From SB21 sp964415295 (GTDB lineage: Bacteria; CLD3; SB21): 64,000 bases of DNA. Below the pieces are notes generated by a model. That model saw nothing but the letters and a program-made list of their open reading frames with translations. It had not been told where the DNA came from and made no database searches. The stretch covers positions 62,001-126,000 of the forward strand of contig CAYPYN010000003.1 in NCBI GenBank assembly GCA_964415295.1. Reading direction: 5' to 3'. A program made the translations under genes and the position numbers. Shown here one piece after another: positions 9,901 through 17,800 of the stretch; positions within the stretch are counted from its first letter, which is position 1, and the number at the start of each line of letters is the position of its first letter.

Positions 9901-12900
9901 ATATGGGATCCGGTATTGTAATTAATGGTAATTCTGCCCATCAAAATAAGATAATAAAGAATTATATAGGCCTGAATCTTAACGGTCAGCTCTTACCAAA
10001 TTCTGGGAATGGTATTTGGTTATACGAAATGACGTATGATGATTCGATTATCGGTAATATTATTTCAGGAAATGAGTTGAACGGCATAAGCATTGAAGGA
10101 TCCTGGAATCACTTGATTTTGGGGAATTTTATCGGAACAGACACATCGGGATTGAACGGTCTTGGTAACGGAGAGTCCGGTATTTATTTGCACGACTCGT
10201 GGAATACATACGGTATTCGGATCGGGGACGGTACCTTTGAAGGAATGAACGTGATTTCCGGTAATAGCGGTCAAGGCATCATGATGTTCGAGGATGACGG
10301 CAATGGTATTTATGATAATACCATCGAAGGCAATCTTATCGGAGTTGCGTCCGATGGCATGACGGCACTGGCTAATGCCGGATCCGGGGTGTATATGGAA
10401 TCGGTCGGGGCTGTATTCAGCATTAACAACAATCTGTTCATCAAGAATACCGTTGCTCATAATACCGCAGATGGTTTTACGATGGTCGGAGGCAGTGTCC
10501 ATTATAATTCGTTAGAGGCCAATTCCATTTATGCCAACGGAGGTGCAGGAATTGCGGCATCCGATGGAGCGCAGAACAATGATAGTCCGGCGATTATCGA
10601 CAGTTTGGGGGCCGGTAACGTTCTTTACGGCCACGGAGCCGGAAATCTTGATGTCATTCAAATCTATATCAATGGTTCCGACGATGAAGGACAGATATAT
10701 TATGATGCTACCCTGGCTGACGACTTAGGCAACTGGAGTCTCCCATTGACCGGAGTGATCGGAAACCTGAATATAACTGCGCTCCGCACGTCCATGAGCG
10801 ACGGCGCCAATACTACGCCTTTTTCAGAACCATTTTTGAGCGAGGCGGGTACGCTTATTCCGGATTCAATGTATTTGAATTTCGGTGATGTGGCGGTTGG
10901 CGATAGCCTTACGCTCATGATTGAAGCCACAGTTTCCGGGAACGGCATCATAACCTCTGAAGGCGAACTTGATTTTGAAACGGTGTTCCGTCCTGTAAGC
11001 GGAACGGAATTTCCGGATACGGCTTATTCCGGTGAAAAGATCACGGGTTACTTCAAATTCAAACCTACGACGTTCGCTACATTCAGCGATACGCTGCGTC
11101 TCACGAATAATTCGACGGTCAGCCCCCTCGTTATTTATATGCAGGGCAGCGGAGTGCCGGGTGATCTCGTGGCGTCGGCATCCAATCTGCATTTTGGAAA
11201 TGTTTTGGTTGGTGACAGCGCCATGCAGACACTGCGTTTGTTTACAAATAACGGACCCGTGGTATTGGATAGCGCCGGATTTGATCTTGGGCAACAGTTT
11301 TTTGCCTTTGGACCGGAGCTGCCGGATACGCTTTTTGTCGGCGATACGATGGATGTGATCATCAAATTCAAACCGGTTTCTTTTGGCGTACTTGCGGATA
11401 CCGCCAGAGTATTCAATAACTCGGATGTGAGTTCTTTAATGATCACTGTTGATGGATTCGGCCAGGCAGGAACTATTGTCACGACCACGCCGAATCTGAA
11501 TTTTGGTAATGTGTTGGTCGGAGACAGCGCCAAACTTAAACTCAAATTATTTGGATCCACGGGTTTTGTACAAGTGGATCATGCGACGCTTGATTTCGGA
11601 AGTCAATTCAGTGTGACGTCCTTAAGTTTGCCTGTTACGCTTGGAGTGGGCGACAGTATTGTTGCAGATGTCATTTTCAAGCCCACGGTGTTTAGAATTC
11701 TGAGTGACACCGTCAGGTTTGCCAACAATTCGATCGTAAATCCATTTAAAGTGACTTTGGATGGCGCAGGTACGGCGGGCTCTCTGGCCGTATTGCCGTC
11801 GTCATTGAATTTCGGATCGATTCTTTTGGGAGACAGCGCGGCATTGTCATTCAAGATGTACGCTGTGAACGGCCATGTTTTGATAAACACTGGAACACAG
11901 AGTTTTGGAACTCATTTTAAAATAACATCGGCGCTGAGTTGGCCTGATTCGTTAATCACAGGCGACACGATAACTGTCGGAGTCAAATTCAAACCGCTGA
12001 CATTTGGCTCTTTCAGCGATACACTTCTGATGACCAATAATTCCAGCGTATCTCAGTTGAAAGTGGTTTTTACCGGCATGGGCGGCTCCGGTACTTTGGT
12101 GGCGTCGGCGCTGTCATTGAATTTTGGGACTGTCTTCATTGGAGATAGCCTAACGCAGCAGGTGAAGCTGTATACAACGAGCGGTATCGTCCAGGTCAAT
12201 ACATCGGGGTTGATTTCCGGCACTCATTTTTCATCCAGCCTGAGCCCGGCATTACCTCAGACGATTCAGTCGGGCGACACGATCGTGGCGTTGGTCAAGT
12301 TCAAGCCGTCAAACGCCGCCGTACTGAGCGACACGCTGAATATCGGCAACAATTCGTCGGTCAATCCTCTTCAGGTAACCTTGAGCGGAACGGGTAAGGC
12401 GAACACGCCGCCGAGACCGTTTAGTGTAAAGGCGTTGGCGGGTAATCTGACGAATGATCTGACGCCGGTGATCAGTTGGGAAGGAAGAGGAGATGCGGAC
12501 GGAGATGCGGTAACGTATGCGCTGGAGGTATCGAAGAATGCGAACATGTCGAGTCCTCAGGTGACGCAAGGTTCGATCACGGATACGGTGTTTACGATAG
12601 GGACGAACCTGGATCAGGTGGCGTTGTATTACTATAGAGTGACAGCGACGGATACGCGGGGCGGATCGACGCAGAGCAATGTAGGTTATTTCAGGACGGA
12701 CGGACAGGCGCCGGTGGCGGTGATCGGAGCGTTGACGCTGGATGTGGTTCCGGTGAAGGATTACCTGCAGGTGTATGCGGCAGTGAACGAGAAGCTAAAG
12801 ACGGATACGGTTCGGTTTGTGATGAATAGCGTTGTGGATAACAGCCATACGCTCGTGGCGTTGGGTAATAATGTGTATTATACGGAATACCGGCTGAACG

Positions 12901-13745
12901 CGTCAGGGACGCTGGAGATCCGGGTGACGGGAACGGATTCGGCGGGCAATTATCTGAGCCAGACGCAGAGTTATGCGATCGCAGGCGTGAGTAAGGAAGC
13001 GGCTCTGAGTATAGAGGCGAGCGGCGTGGAGATCAGTGGAGCCAAGGGCAGCGTGAAGGGCGACGGGTATATACTGGTGAGCCGAGAGGATGGAGATCAG
13101 GATCAGGAGCAGAGGGCGGAGCTGGGCAAGGCGTTACGGGGAGAGCAGGTGACGCTGAACAAGGGAGAAGCGTCATGGGCGACGAGGGATAACGCGTGGG
13201 CGCAGGTAGGCACGGGGATAGAGATCATAAGCACGGTGAAGCTTGCGAAGACGATCACGGTGAAGGTGAGGTATACGGAAGAGGATCTGGGTGAGGTGAC
13301 GATGCGTTATCCGGAGATGGATGAGCGTAAGGTAGGTATATACCGTGAAGAGTCAGGGAACTGGGTTTATGAAGGCGGGGAAGGAGGAGGCCATGCGGTG
13401 ACGGCGAAGATGAGTAAGACGGGCCGTATCGCGTTGTTCTACAATCCGGAGCATGAGTTTTTGCCCAGGAGTATAGAGCTGGCACAGAATTATCCGAACC
13501 CGTTCAATCCGACGACCACGATCCGCTTTGGTTTGCCGGAAGAGGGCAAGGTGAAGCTGGTGGTGTATAACGTATTGGGTCAGAAGGTGAAGGAGCTATT
13601 GAATGAGAGCCGGGGTGCGGGATATCATACGGTGATGTGGAACGGAAGGAACGAGACGGGAGAGCAGGTTTCGAGCGGGTTATACATATACCGTATAGAG
13701 ACGGCCAAGGGCGTTCAGGCGAAGAAGATGCTGTTAGTCAAGTAA
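3987..13745 (+). CDS. Giant T9SS-secreted modular surface protein 1 (3,252 aa)
   Basis: ATG 3987 is chosen because GAGG (3977-3980) lies 6 nt upstream and a signal peptide ending NLQAQ follows; a TTG at 3975 also opens the frame. Approximate order: Asp-box sialidase-like repeats (S-x-D-x-G-x-x-W near residues 77, 192, 251, 302); LamG-like lectin domain 421-632; Fn3 635-732; seven FG-GAP blades 742-1105, each with a calcium-type DxDxDGDxD loop; two Fn3 1113-1318; NosD-like right-handed beta-helix 1325-2192 with recurring GNYIGTD and GRNVISGN; a short Ig-like domain; five HYDIN-like Ig repeats 2289-2802; Fn3-like domain; SGAKGS module; T9SS type A sorting domain in the last 90 residues. It is probably a surface adhesin or carbohydrate-binding protein; no catalytic site was identified. 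Codon use shifts sharply to GCG/ACG/CCG after 12394. A lipoprotein gene follows. Confidence 0.92.
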   Translation: MNSMIHFSRAICLMVVVWSLVIGGNLQAQWSNVTKMTIDSSATKGVTLVRNDNYNPAYVAAVWIDSSAGFAGYYRESFDYGATWGAITQAFTLPGVVQIMPGGGAVMDDAGNVYAVWTDRDGTSYRIQFVKFDHITTPTPATIWSDLQSNWPGGMGEAAIALNHYNNQLNIHVTWCADLTAGNDGAVGHHNSSTDGGATWVGNHNLMFSSGTDNDEDYKFFASGGSNNYLYAIYNDNRNGWNSGDLYLQYSTDNGVNWSQRSLIDNPVSGNTDVEEKPNLIAVGNMLYITYVRNHNLVYRTSSDYGASWSGITTLVGNGLVYGNAVSPMPVDGDGNLHLSWYEWNGASIESYYMKINPYGVIYSPRELVSASDGINNAPVGMVVNSQNLLTGMLQYDGTHSPVYVARKAVPAKPAAAVRHALLFDGVDDYVQVGLIPQMDFYAHLPYTLEAWVKPRAGGAGGAVITKFNGGVEAGFTVTIDPSGYVHSYRNVDPWEAVSSVPVQFGAYNHVCATYSGNVLYIYVNGQNAGGVYFPWTNPYSTNTPVLIGAALGSGTPNGFFDGEIDEVRVWNYAKDESQINQGMYTAVAGTETGLLAAWHFDEAEGTVAYDATTNNFGGALMNGPTYVWPGSMRQAPPSHLTAKGSNTQIQLSWSPGIGEGSIQYNIYGGMEPNPTTLVGVNSGGIYDTVKTFTGLTNFTNYYYRVTIADDTSGESGYSNEVRATPSTFVEVSNLPFVQAYNGPFLWGDYDNDGDYDVFISGSIDSAYSSPNELGVARLYRNNSGIFTEVAAGLQQDIHRTSASWCDYNNDGHLDLAYMGSSGNGTRSFKLYKNNGNGTFSDVPTDILGQAFGSMAWGDYDNDGDQDVIVGGNDGGSDNSLLYRNDGNGLFTNVVATFSSITGGSAAWGDYDNDRDLDLLILGNGSVNVYRNDNYDTFTPLTGEGPLFQGVNRGQAIWADYNNDGLLDVVYCGAYGEGGRFAGIYRNDGGDWFTDINAEFTGVARSTVSSGDYDNDGDLDFFFSGDPNSDYINGVSYLYRNDGSDVFTQMNIGIPGIQGAKMNGYVPHLPSSAFVDFDRDGDLDIMVEGMDPSLKPVTRLYENQGTVFNTPPSDPTGLSAVLDGSMAVLVWNKSTDAETPQNALTYNLRVGTTPAGIEIMSPMAKVVGSGNEGGFRLIQQMGNVGHNNVWQIKDLSDGTYYWSVEAIDQVYRNSKFQSELFFTIDGPPTVPTNIRVSAGVNSATLTWDRSQKSSVDRYVIIGGLEPGMTDSIDAATGGTADTSKIVTGLENESVYFFRIYAIDPAGNVSGLSDEVSVRPSATPGKIVVTSYASSGPGTLAEAINEANQLSQSDTIVFGPYEGYTINLYSELPSLSGGYTIIDGNMDADNTPDIQLVGEHPYNVLTINSSNNVIKGLVIGSNYSTGGGNAAILITGSDAHDNRIIGNYIGTDITGTMGSSNGRGLLIDDGAHHNWIGDGTASGKNVISGNVYYGIRLQATITSTDHNMILGNMIGLAADGLDNIPNSGSGIHLTGRASYNQIGNATAGGRNIISGNNSYGIYLEDVSNGHLEGNQILGNYIGTDITGIESVPNQLSGIYLEGSGGGGEVAMSIIGTKIGNGTTAGMNVISGNGNPSGSGIEIRGDMAHDNTIDKNYIGVAADGVGILGNGGYGIDLNMTYRNTIVGNFIAGNTDGISLNYASENTVSNNTISGNLVNGIRFYGSVNNVVTGNRIGPDPLGMTSMANSGYGITLEYYSDNNMIGNGTPAGRNVISGNGFGGIRIGSMWDPVSANKVYGNYIGTNAAGTIAMPNSGTGVTLENWATNNEIGGSELGQGNIISGNLSNGVFFNYSSGGGTDWNKIQRNIIGLSADGTTILENDGNGIHLEGQVTNTEIKNNVISGNAGGGIFVFDNGFDASGTMIVGNYIGTDFTGLEGRGNLGAGIHIMGAGGFSANNIVIGDGTEAGKNIVSGNMGSGIVINGNSAHQNKIIKNYIGLNLNGQLLPNSGNGIWLYEMTYDDSIIGNIISGNELNGISIEGSWNHLILGNFIGTDTSGLNGLGNGESGIYLHDSWNTYGIRIGDGTFEGMNVISGNSGQGIMMFEDDGNGIYDNTIEGNLIGVASDGMTALANAGSGVYMESVGAVFSINNNLFIKNTVAHNTADGFTMVGGSVHYNSLEANSIYANGGAGIAASDGAQNNDSPAIIDSLGAGNVLYGHGAGNLDVIQIYINGSDDEGQIYYDATLADDLGNWSLPLTGVIGNLNITALRTSMSDGANTTPFSEPFLSEAGTLIPDSMYLNFGDVAVGDSLTLMIEATVSGNGIITSEGELDFETVFRPVSGTEFPDTAYSGEKITGYFKFKPTTFATFSDTLRLTNNSTVSPLVIYMQGSGVPGDLVASASNLHFGNVLVGDSAMQTLRLFTNNGPVVLDSAGFDLGQQFFAFGPELPDTLFVGDTMDVIIKFKPVSFGVLADTARVFNNSDVSSLMITVDGFGQAGTIVTTTPNLNFGNVLVGDSAKLKLKLFGSTGFVQVDHATLDFGSQFSVTSLSLPVTLGVGDSIVADVIFKPTVFRILSDTVRFANNSIVNPFKVTLDGAGTAGSLAVLPSSLNFGSILLGDSAALSFKMYAVNGHVLINTGTQSFGTHFKITSALSWPDSLITGDTITVGVKFKPLTFGSFSDTLLMTNNSSVSQLKVVFTGMGGSGTLVASALSLNFGTVFIGDSLTQQVKLYTTSGIVQVNTSGLISGTHFSSSLSPALPQTIQSGDTIVALVKFKPSNAAVLSDTLNIGNNSSVNPLQVTLSGTGKANTPPRPFSVKALAGNLTNDLTPVISWEGRGDADGDAVTYALEVSKNANMSSPQVTQGSITDTVFTIGTNLDQVALYYYRVTATDTRGGSTQSNVGYFRTDGQAPVAVIGALTLDVVPVKDYLQVYAAVNEKLKTDTVRFVMNSVVDNSHTLVALGNNVYYTEYRLNASGTLEIRVTGTDSAGNYLSQTQSYAIAGVSKEAALSIEASGVEISGAKGSVKGDGYILVSREDGDQDQEQRAELGKALRGEQVTLNKGEASWATRDNAWAQVGTGIEIISTVKLAKTITVKVRYTEEDLGEVTMRYPEMDERKVGIYREESGNWVYEGGEGGGHAVTAKMSKTGRIALFYNPEHEFLPRSIELAQNYPNPFNPTTTIRFGLPEEGKVKLVVYNVLGQKVKELLNESRGAGYHTVMWNGRNETGEQVSSGLYIYRIETAKGVQAKKMLLVK
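6220..7290 (+). repeat. Seven FG-GAP/VCBS blades in giant 1
   Basis: Seven blades share the loop pattern [WD]-x-D-[YF]-[DN]-N-D-G-x-x-D. Seven such units close one beta-propeller in the integrin-alpha-like fold, with Asp-rich loops expected to bind calcium. Giant 2 carries the same seven in the same order, down to the final blade in which the N-D-G loop becomes R-D-G. Confidence 0.85.
10851..12393 (+). repeat. Five HYDIN/choice-of-anchor-D Ig repeats in giant 1
   Basis: Five units of about 103 codons carry L-x-F-G-x-V-x-[VI]-G-D-S near the start, then PDT-x-x-x-GD, F-[KR]-P and a closing NNSxV-PL-G-G. This is the ASPM-SPD2-HYDIN type Ig fold, often a stalk in secreted proteins. The last repeat is where the exact long repeat begins (12336). 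Confidence 0.85.
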
Positions 13746-14428
13746 CCGGTGAGCAATGGCTAATGAGTAATGCATAACAAGCAGTGAACGTTGACAGGAT
13801 CTTCCATGAATAAAATGACCCAATGGCGTAATAGATCAATGACATATAATCGGAGGGATAGGATATGAATAAAGCACTGAGATATTTAGCAAGCCTGGCG
13901 CTTCTTACGGTGATGAGTTGCGGTGAGGACACGGTGGTGCCGGCGTTGGATGAGGGATGGAGTTTATGGGAGAGCGGGTTGTATGCGGAGGCGCATGTGA
14001 AGTTCACCGAAGCCGGCGGTATGGAGGGATTGAACGGTTTGGGGTGGACGACCTTGAAGATGGATTCGATGGACAGGGCGGAGGTATATTTTGCGATCGC
14101 GGCGGTGGGAGGTGAGGATACGCTTACCGATGCGATGGCGGGATTGGCGATAGCGGCCTGGCAGCAGGGGGATCATTCGATCAGTCTGGAGGCCGCCCGG
14201 TATATTCTTCGCACCGAGCCGAATTACCTCTTTGCGCACGATGTGAGCATCAATAAGGATCTGATCTTGCTGGCCAAGGGCTATGATGAATATCATTTAT
14301 TGCAGTATGCCCATTGTATAGGGACGATCCAGCAATTGGACAACACGTTTACGGCCAACGTGAACGATCCGAACATTGCTCAGATCCTGTTGGATAAACT
14401 CGATCTGTTGAGCGCTACAGGTAGCTGA
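12336..14428 (+). repeat. Perfect long direct repeat, copy B (partner 1-2093)
   Basis: Same sequence as 1-2093. It starts within the last HYDIN-like repeat of giant 1 (the true left limit may be further left, since copy A is cut by the window) and ends at the last base of the lipoprotein stop codon. The flanks differ on the right, including unrelated terminator hairpins (2163-2202 and 14492-14523). Confidence 0.95.
13865..14428 (+). CDS. 187-aa TPR-like lipoprotein, partner of giant 1
   Basis: Identical in sequence to the gene at 1530-2093. The lipobox is VMS-C with Cys at residue 19 and acidic residues at positions 21-22. A GGAGGG ribosome site lies seven bases before the ATG. The gene follows giant 1 by 119 nt with no recognisable internal promoter: a TTGACA at 13791 has no -10 at 16-18 nt. 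Compared with the two other lipoproteins in the window, which resemble each other closely, this one is the divergent member but keeps the same length, the GLGWTT and KMDS motifs and the acidic residues after the Cys. Its codons also favour G-ending triplets like the end of giant 1. A helical TPR-like fold is inferred. Confidence 0.85.
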   Translation: MNKALRYLASLALLTVMSCGEDTVVPALDEGWSLWESGLYAEAHVKFTEAGGMEGLNGLGWTTLKMDSMDRAEVYFAIAAVGGEDTLTDAMAGLAIAAWQQGDHSISLEAARYILRTEPNYLFAHDVSINKDLILLAKGYDEYHLLQYAHCIGTIQQLDNTFTANVNDPNIAQILLDKLDLLSATGS

Positions 14429-14491
14429 TCTGAAAGTACCGATGGACATTTCTCAGTAAGAGGCTGACGAATGTGTCCGTATTGATGAAAT

Positions 14492-14523
14492 GCCCCGTGA
14501 GGCTATGTCTTGCGGGGCTTTTT
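14492..14523 (+). terminator. Rho-independent terminator after the giant 1 lipoprotein
   Basis: GCCCCG pairs with CGGGGC across a 15-nt interior that can extend the stem with G-U pairs, followed by TTTTTG. It ends the cassette 1 transcript. Confidence 0.8.
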
Positions 14524-14609
14524 GTTGTGATGGGTGATTGAGATGAATGCTGAAATGAGCGTACAGTATAGTGTCTATAATTACTTGTGAAAAATGTTAC
14601 ATATAATTG

Positions 14610-14638
14610 TTGACAAGGGTGCGAATTTGAGATAAATT
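14610..14638 (+). promoter_or_regulatory. Promoter of giant gene 2
   Basis: TTGACA (14610-14615), a 17-nt spacer and TAAATT (14633-14638, followed by TA) match the layout of the giant 1 and giant 3 promoters. The start codon is 163 nt beyond the -10 element. Confidence 0.7.
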
Positions 14639-14800
14639 TATCGTAGTTCCACTCTGATCTGATATTAAGTTTCCATCGACCGGTACGCTCCCATCAAGGT
14701 GTTCCCAAATGTCACATTTCCCCGAAAGATTTCTCAATTCCATCCATTCGAAGAATTACAAAAAAAATTCCGTCAAAAATTCAATTACCCAAGGTGCTTT

Positions 14801-17800
14801 ATGAATTCTGTGATACGCTCCCTAAGAATAGTAAGCCTGTTTGCATGGGTGTTCTTTATTACTCCCGGAAACGCCTATGCGCAAACCGACAGTGCCATGA
14901 CTTTTGACGGTGTGGATGATTATGTCGATGCCGGCGGAGTAACTGCATTTGATCTGACCGGTGATATGACCGTAGAAACTTGGTTTTATATCAATTCAAT
15001 GGCTTCGGATTGGGTTCGCATAGTCGGAAAATCCGGGCCAAATATGGGTGATCCCAGAACCTTTGGTCTCTGGTATTACATTGATGGAAGCATACTGTTC
15101 CAAAACGGATATCAGGTAAGTTCAGCGCCCGGACTTGTTGTGCCCGGACAATGGTATCATATCGCCGGTGTGATCAACGGCGGGATGATGACCATGTATT
15201 TGAACGGTCAACTTATCGCAACGGGTCCGAGTAATGCCGTTTCATCGTCTGGACCCTTGACGATGGGATACGCCAACTTCCATACATACCATAACGGCTT
15301 GATCGACGAAGTCCGCATATGGAATGTGGCCCGCACTCAAGCCGAGATTTACAATGCCGCGCACTCGACTCTTCTGGGTAATGAACCCGGGCTTGTGGCT
15401 CTGTATCATTTTGATCAGGTGACGGGTATGACCACTCCTGATGCGACCGTAAATAACCTATATGGTACTTTAATAAACGGACCATTTCTTTCGCCAACGG
15501 GTTCTTTGCCCGTGTTCCCTGTTGTTCCTCCCGCCGGATTGAAAGCGATAGGCGGGCTCGCACAGGCTTCTTTGAACTGGCAACCCAGTTTTGAGTCTGA
15601 CTTTCACCATTACAATATCTACATGGGCACCAGCCCAAATCCTACAGAACTGGCGTATTCGACCACCCTCGGACGCTACGATACCTCCAGAATATTTACA
15701 GGGTTGACAAATTTCACAACCTATTATTTTACGGTCACGGCGGTGGATAGTGATGCCAATGAGAGCGCATTCTCAAATGAGGTCAGCGCTACGCCTTCGA
15801 CGTTTGTTGAAGTTTTGGGAACCGGATTTGAAAATGCTTCGGATGGGAATTTCGTTTGGGGTGATTACGACAACGACGGTGATTATGATGTTTTTATCAG
15901 CGGCCAGGACGCGAGCAATGCTGATCCTCCCTATGCAGGAGGATTTGCAAAACTGTACCGGCACGAGACCAACGGTTCATTCACACTGATCGATGCCGGC
16001 TTCCAGCAGCAGATCTGGCGGACGGCGGCGGCATGGGGCGATTACAATAACGACGGATTTCTTGATCTCGTTTATACCGGTAGTTCCGGAAACGGGACCA
16101 GAACGATAAAACTTTACAAAAACAACGGCGACGGCACTTTCACGGACGTCCCCAATACCATGCAGGGCATATTTCTCGGAGCCCTTGCATGGGGGGATTA
16201 CGATAATGACGGAGATCAGGATCTGTTTGTCATGGGAAGTACGGACGGTCTTTCTACGTATTTGTCCATCGTATACCAAAATGAGGGCAACGGTAATTTT
16301 ATTCCTGTCGACATTGGCATTCCCGGCTATGTATCGGGTTCCTGCAGCTGGGGCGACTATGATAACGACGGCGATCTGGATCTGCTGATAATGGGTTCTA
16401 CCAATAACAGCCCTTCGGGCGCGCGAGTAGTGATCTATCGCAATGACGGAGGCGGAGCATTTACCAATCTCAATGATTACTACGAAGGCACTCTCTTTGA
16501 AAATGCGCTGCGCGGCAAGGCCATTTGGGCGGATTATGATAATGACGGTAAACTTGACGTTGCGTACGCCGGTGCGACCGGCGACGGCGGAAGAATTGCG
16601 AAGATCTACCGCAATGATGGTTATGATGTATTTAGCGATTCCTATTCGAGTTTGACCGGTGTTGCCCTTGCGACGGTATCGGCGGGGGATTTTGATAACG
16701 ACGGCGATATGGACTTCTTCTTTTCCGGAACACCCGACGGAAATAGCAGCAAAATCGCATACATGGCGCGGAACGATGAGGGAGAAGGACGGTACTTTAC
16801 TGAAGTGAACATCGGAATTGCCGGTGTTTCCAATAACGATCAATTCGTTGCCGCATCCGCACTGATCGATTATGACCGGGACTATGATCTGGATCTCATG
16901 ATCGAGGGAGAAACGATAGACGACAATAGTAATTATACTTATATCACTAAACTGTACAAAAACGAATCTGCGGTGGCGAATCAAATTCCATCCGATCCTA
17001 CGGGACTGGGCACGGTCACGTCATCCGACACGGTTTGGTTTAGCTGGATCAAATCGAACGATAACGGACGATTTCCGGACGATGGACTGACCTATAATCT
17101 CCGCGTCGGCACAACACCGGCAGGCGTTCAGGTCATGGCGCCGATGGCCAAAGTTGTAGGCAGCACCAATGCCGGCGGATTCAGGCTTGTTCAGGAAATG
17201 GGAAACGTAGGCCATAACAACAGCTGGAGATTGAGCGGGCTGGCCGACGGCACCTATTACTGGAGCGTCGAATCGATCGATCAGATTTACCGAAATTCGA
17301 AATTTCAGGCGGAACAAAATTTTGTTATCGACGGTCCGCCGACGGCTCCTGCCAATCTCATTGGAAGCGCCGGAGTCAATGCTGTTACGTTGAAATGGGA
17401 CCGATCTCAAAGATCCTCCGTATCAAAGTATTATATCTTTGGTGATGTTTCTCCGAACCCGACGATGTTGATAGACAGCGCGGACGGAGGGACGGCCGAC
17501 ACAACAAAGACCATTACGGGACTCACAAATGACCAGGTTTATTATTTTCGTGTGATGGCCGTTGATCCGAGCGGTCATGCCAGTGATTATTCGTCGGAGG
17601 TTTCAGTAAGACCGAGCGCGACGCCGGGCAGAATATTTGTGAATGGAGAATTTGATCTGGCAAGCGCTATCACCGAAGCGAATTCATTATCACAGCCGGA
17701 CACGATCACTTTTGAGTATGAACCCGGGTCAATGATTTATCTGTGGTCCGCATTGCCCGCTATTACGGGTGACTATACCGTGATCGACGGCGACGTCAAT

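Larger units (their letters stand above)
14429..14800 (+). other. Intergenic region between cassettes 1 and 2
   Basis: This 372-nt stretch holds a terminator (14492-14523), the promoter of giant 2 (14610-14638) and a leader of about 155 nt. The GTG at 14699 would add 34 residues before the signal peptide and is unlikely to be the start. The last 40 nt resemble the giant 1 leader (CGTCAAAAA, then AGGTGC-TTATGAATTC). Confidence 0.7.

Noticed and set aside
8000..10560. Regular short repeats that might look like a CRISPR array or satellite
   Set aside because: The periodicity is at protein level (beta-helix rungs with GNYIGTD and NVISGN). The DNA units differ, vary in length and are all in one open frame.
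13791..13820. Internal promoter before the lipoprotein (TTGACA at 13791, copy at 1456)
   Set aside because: At 16-18 nt spacing the -10 candidates are AAATGA, AATGAC and ATGACC, far from consensus; giants 2 and 3 lack a counterpart.
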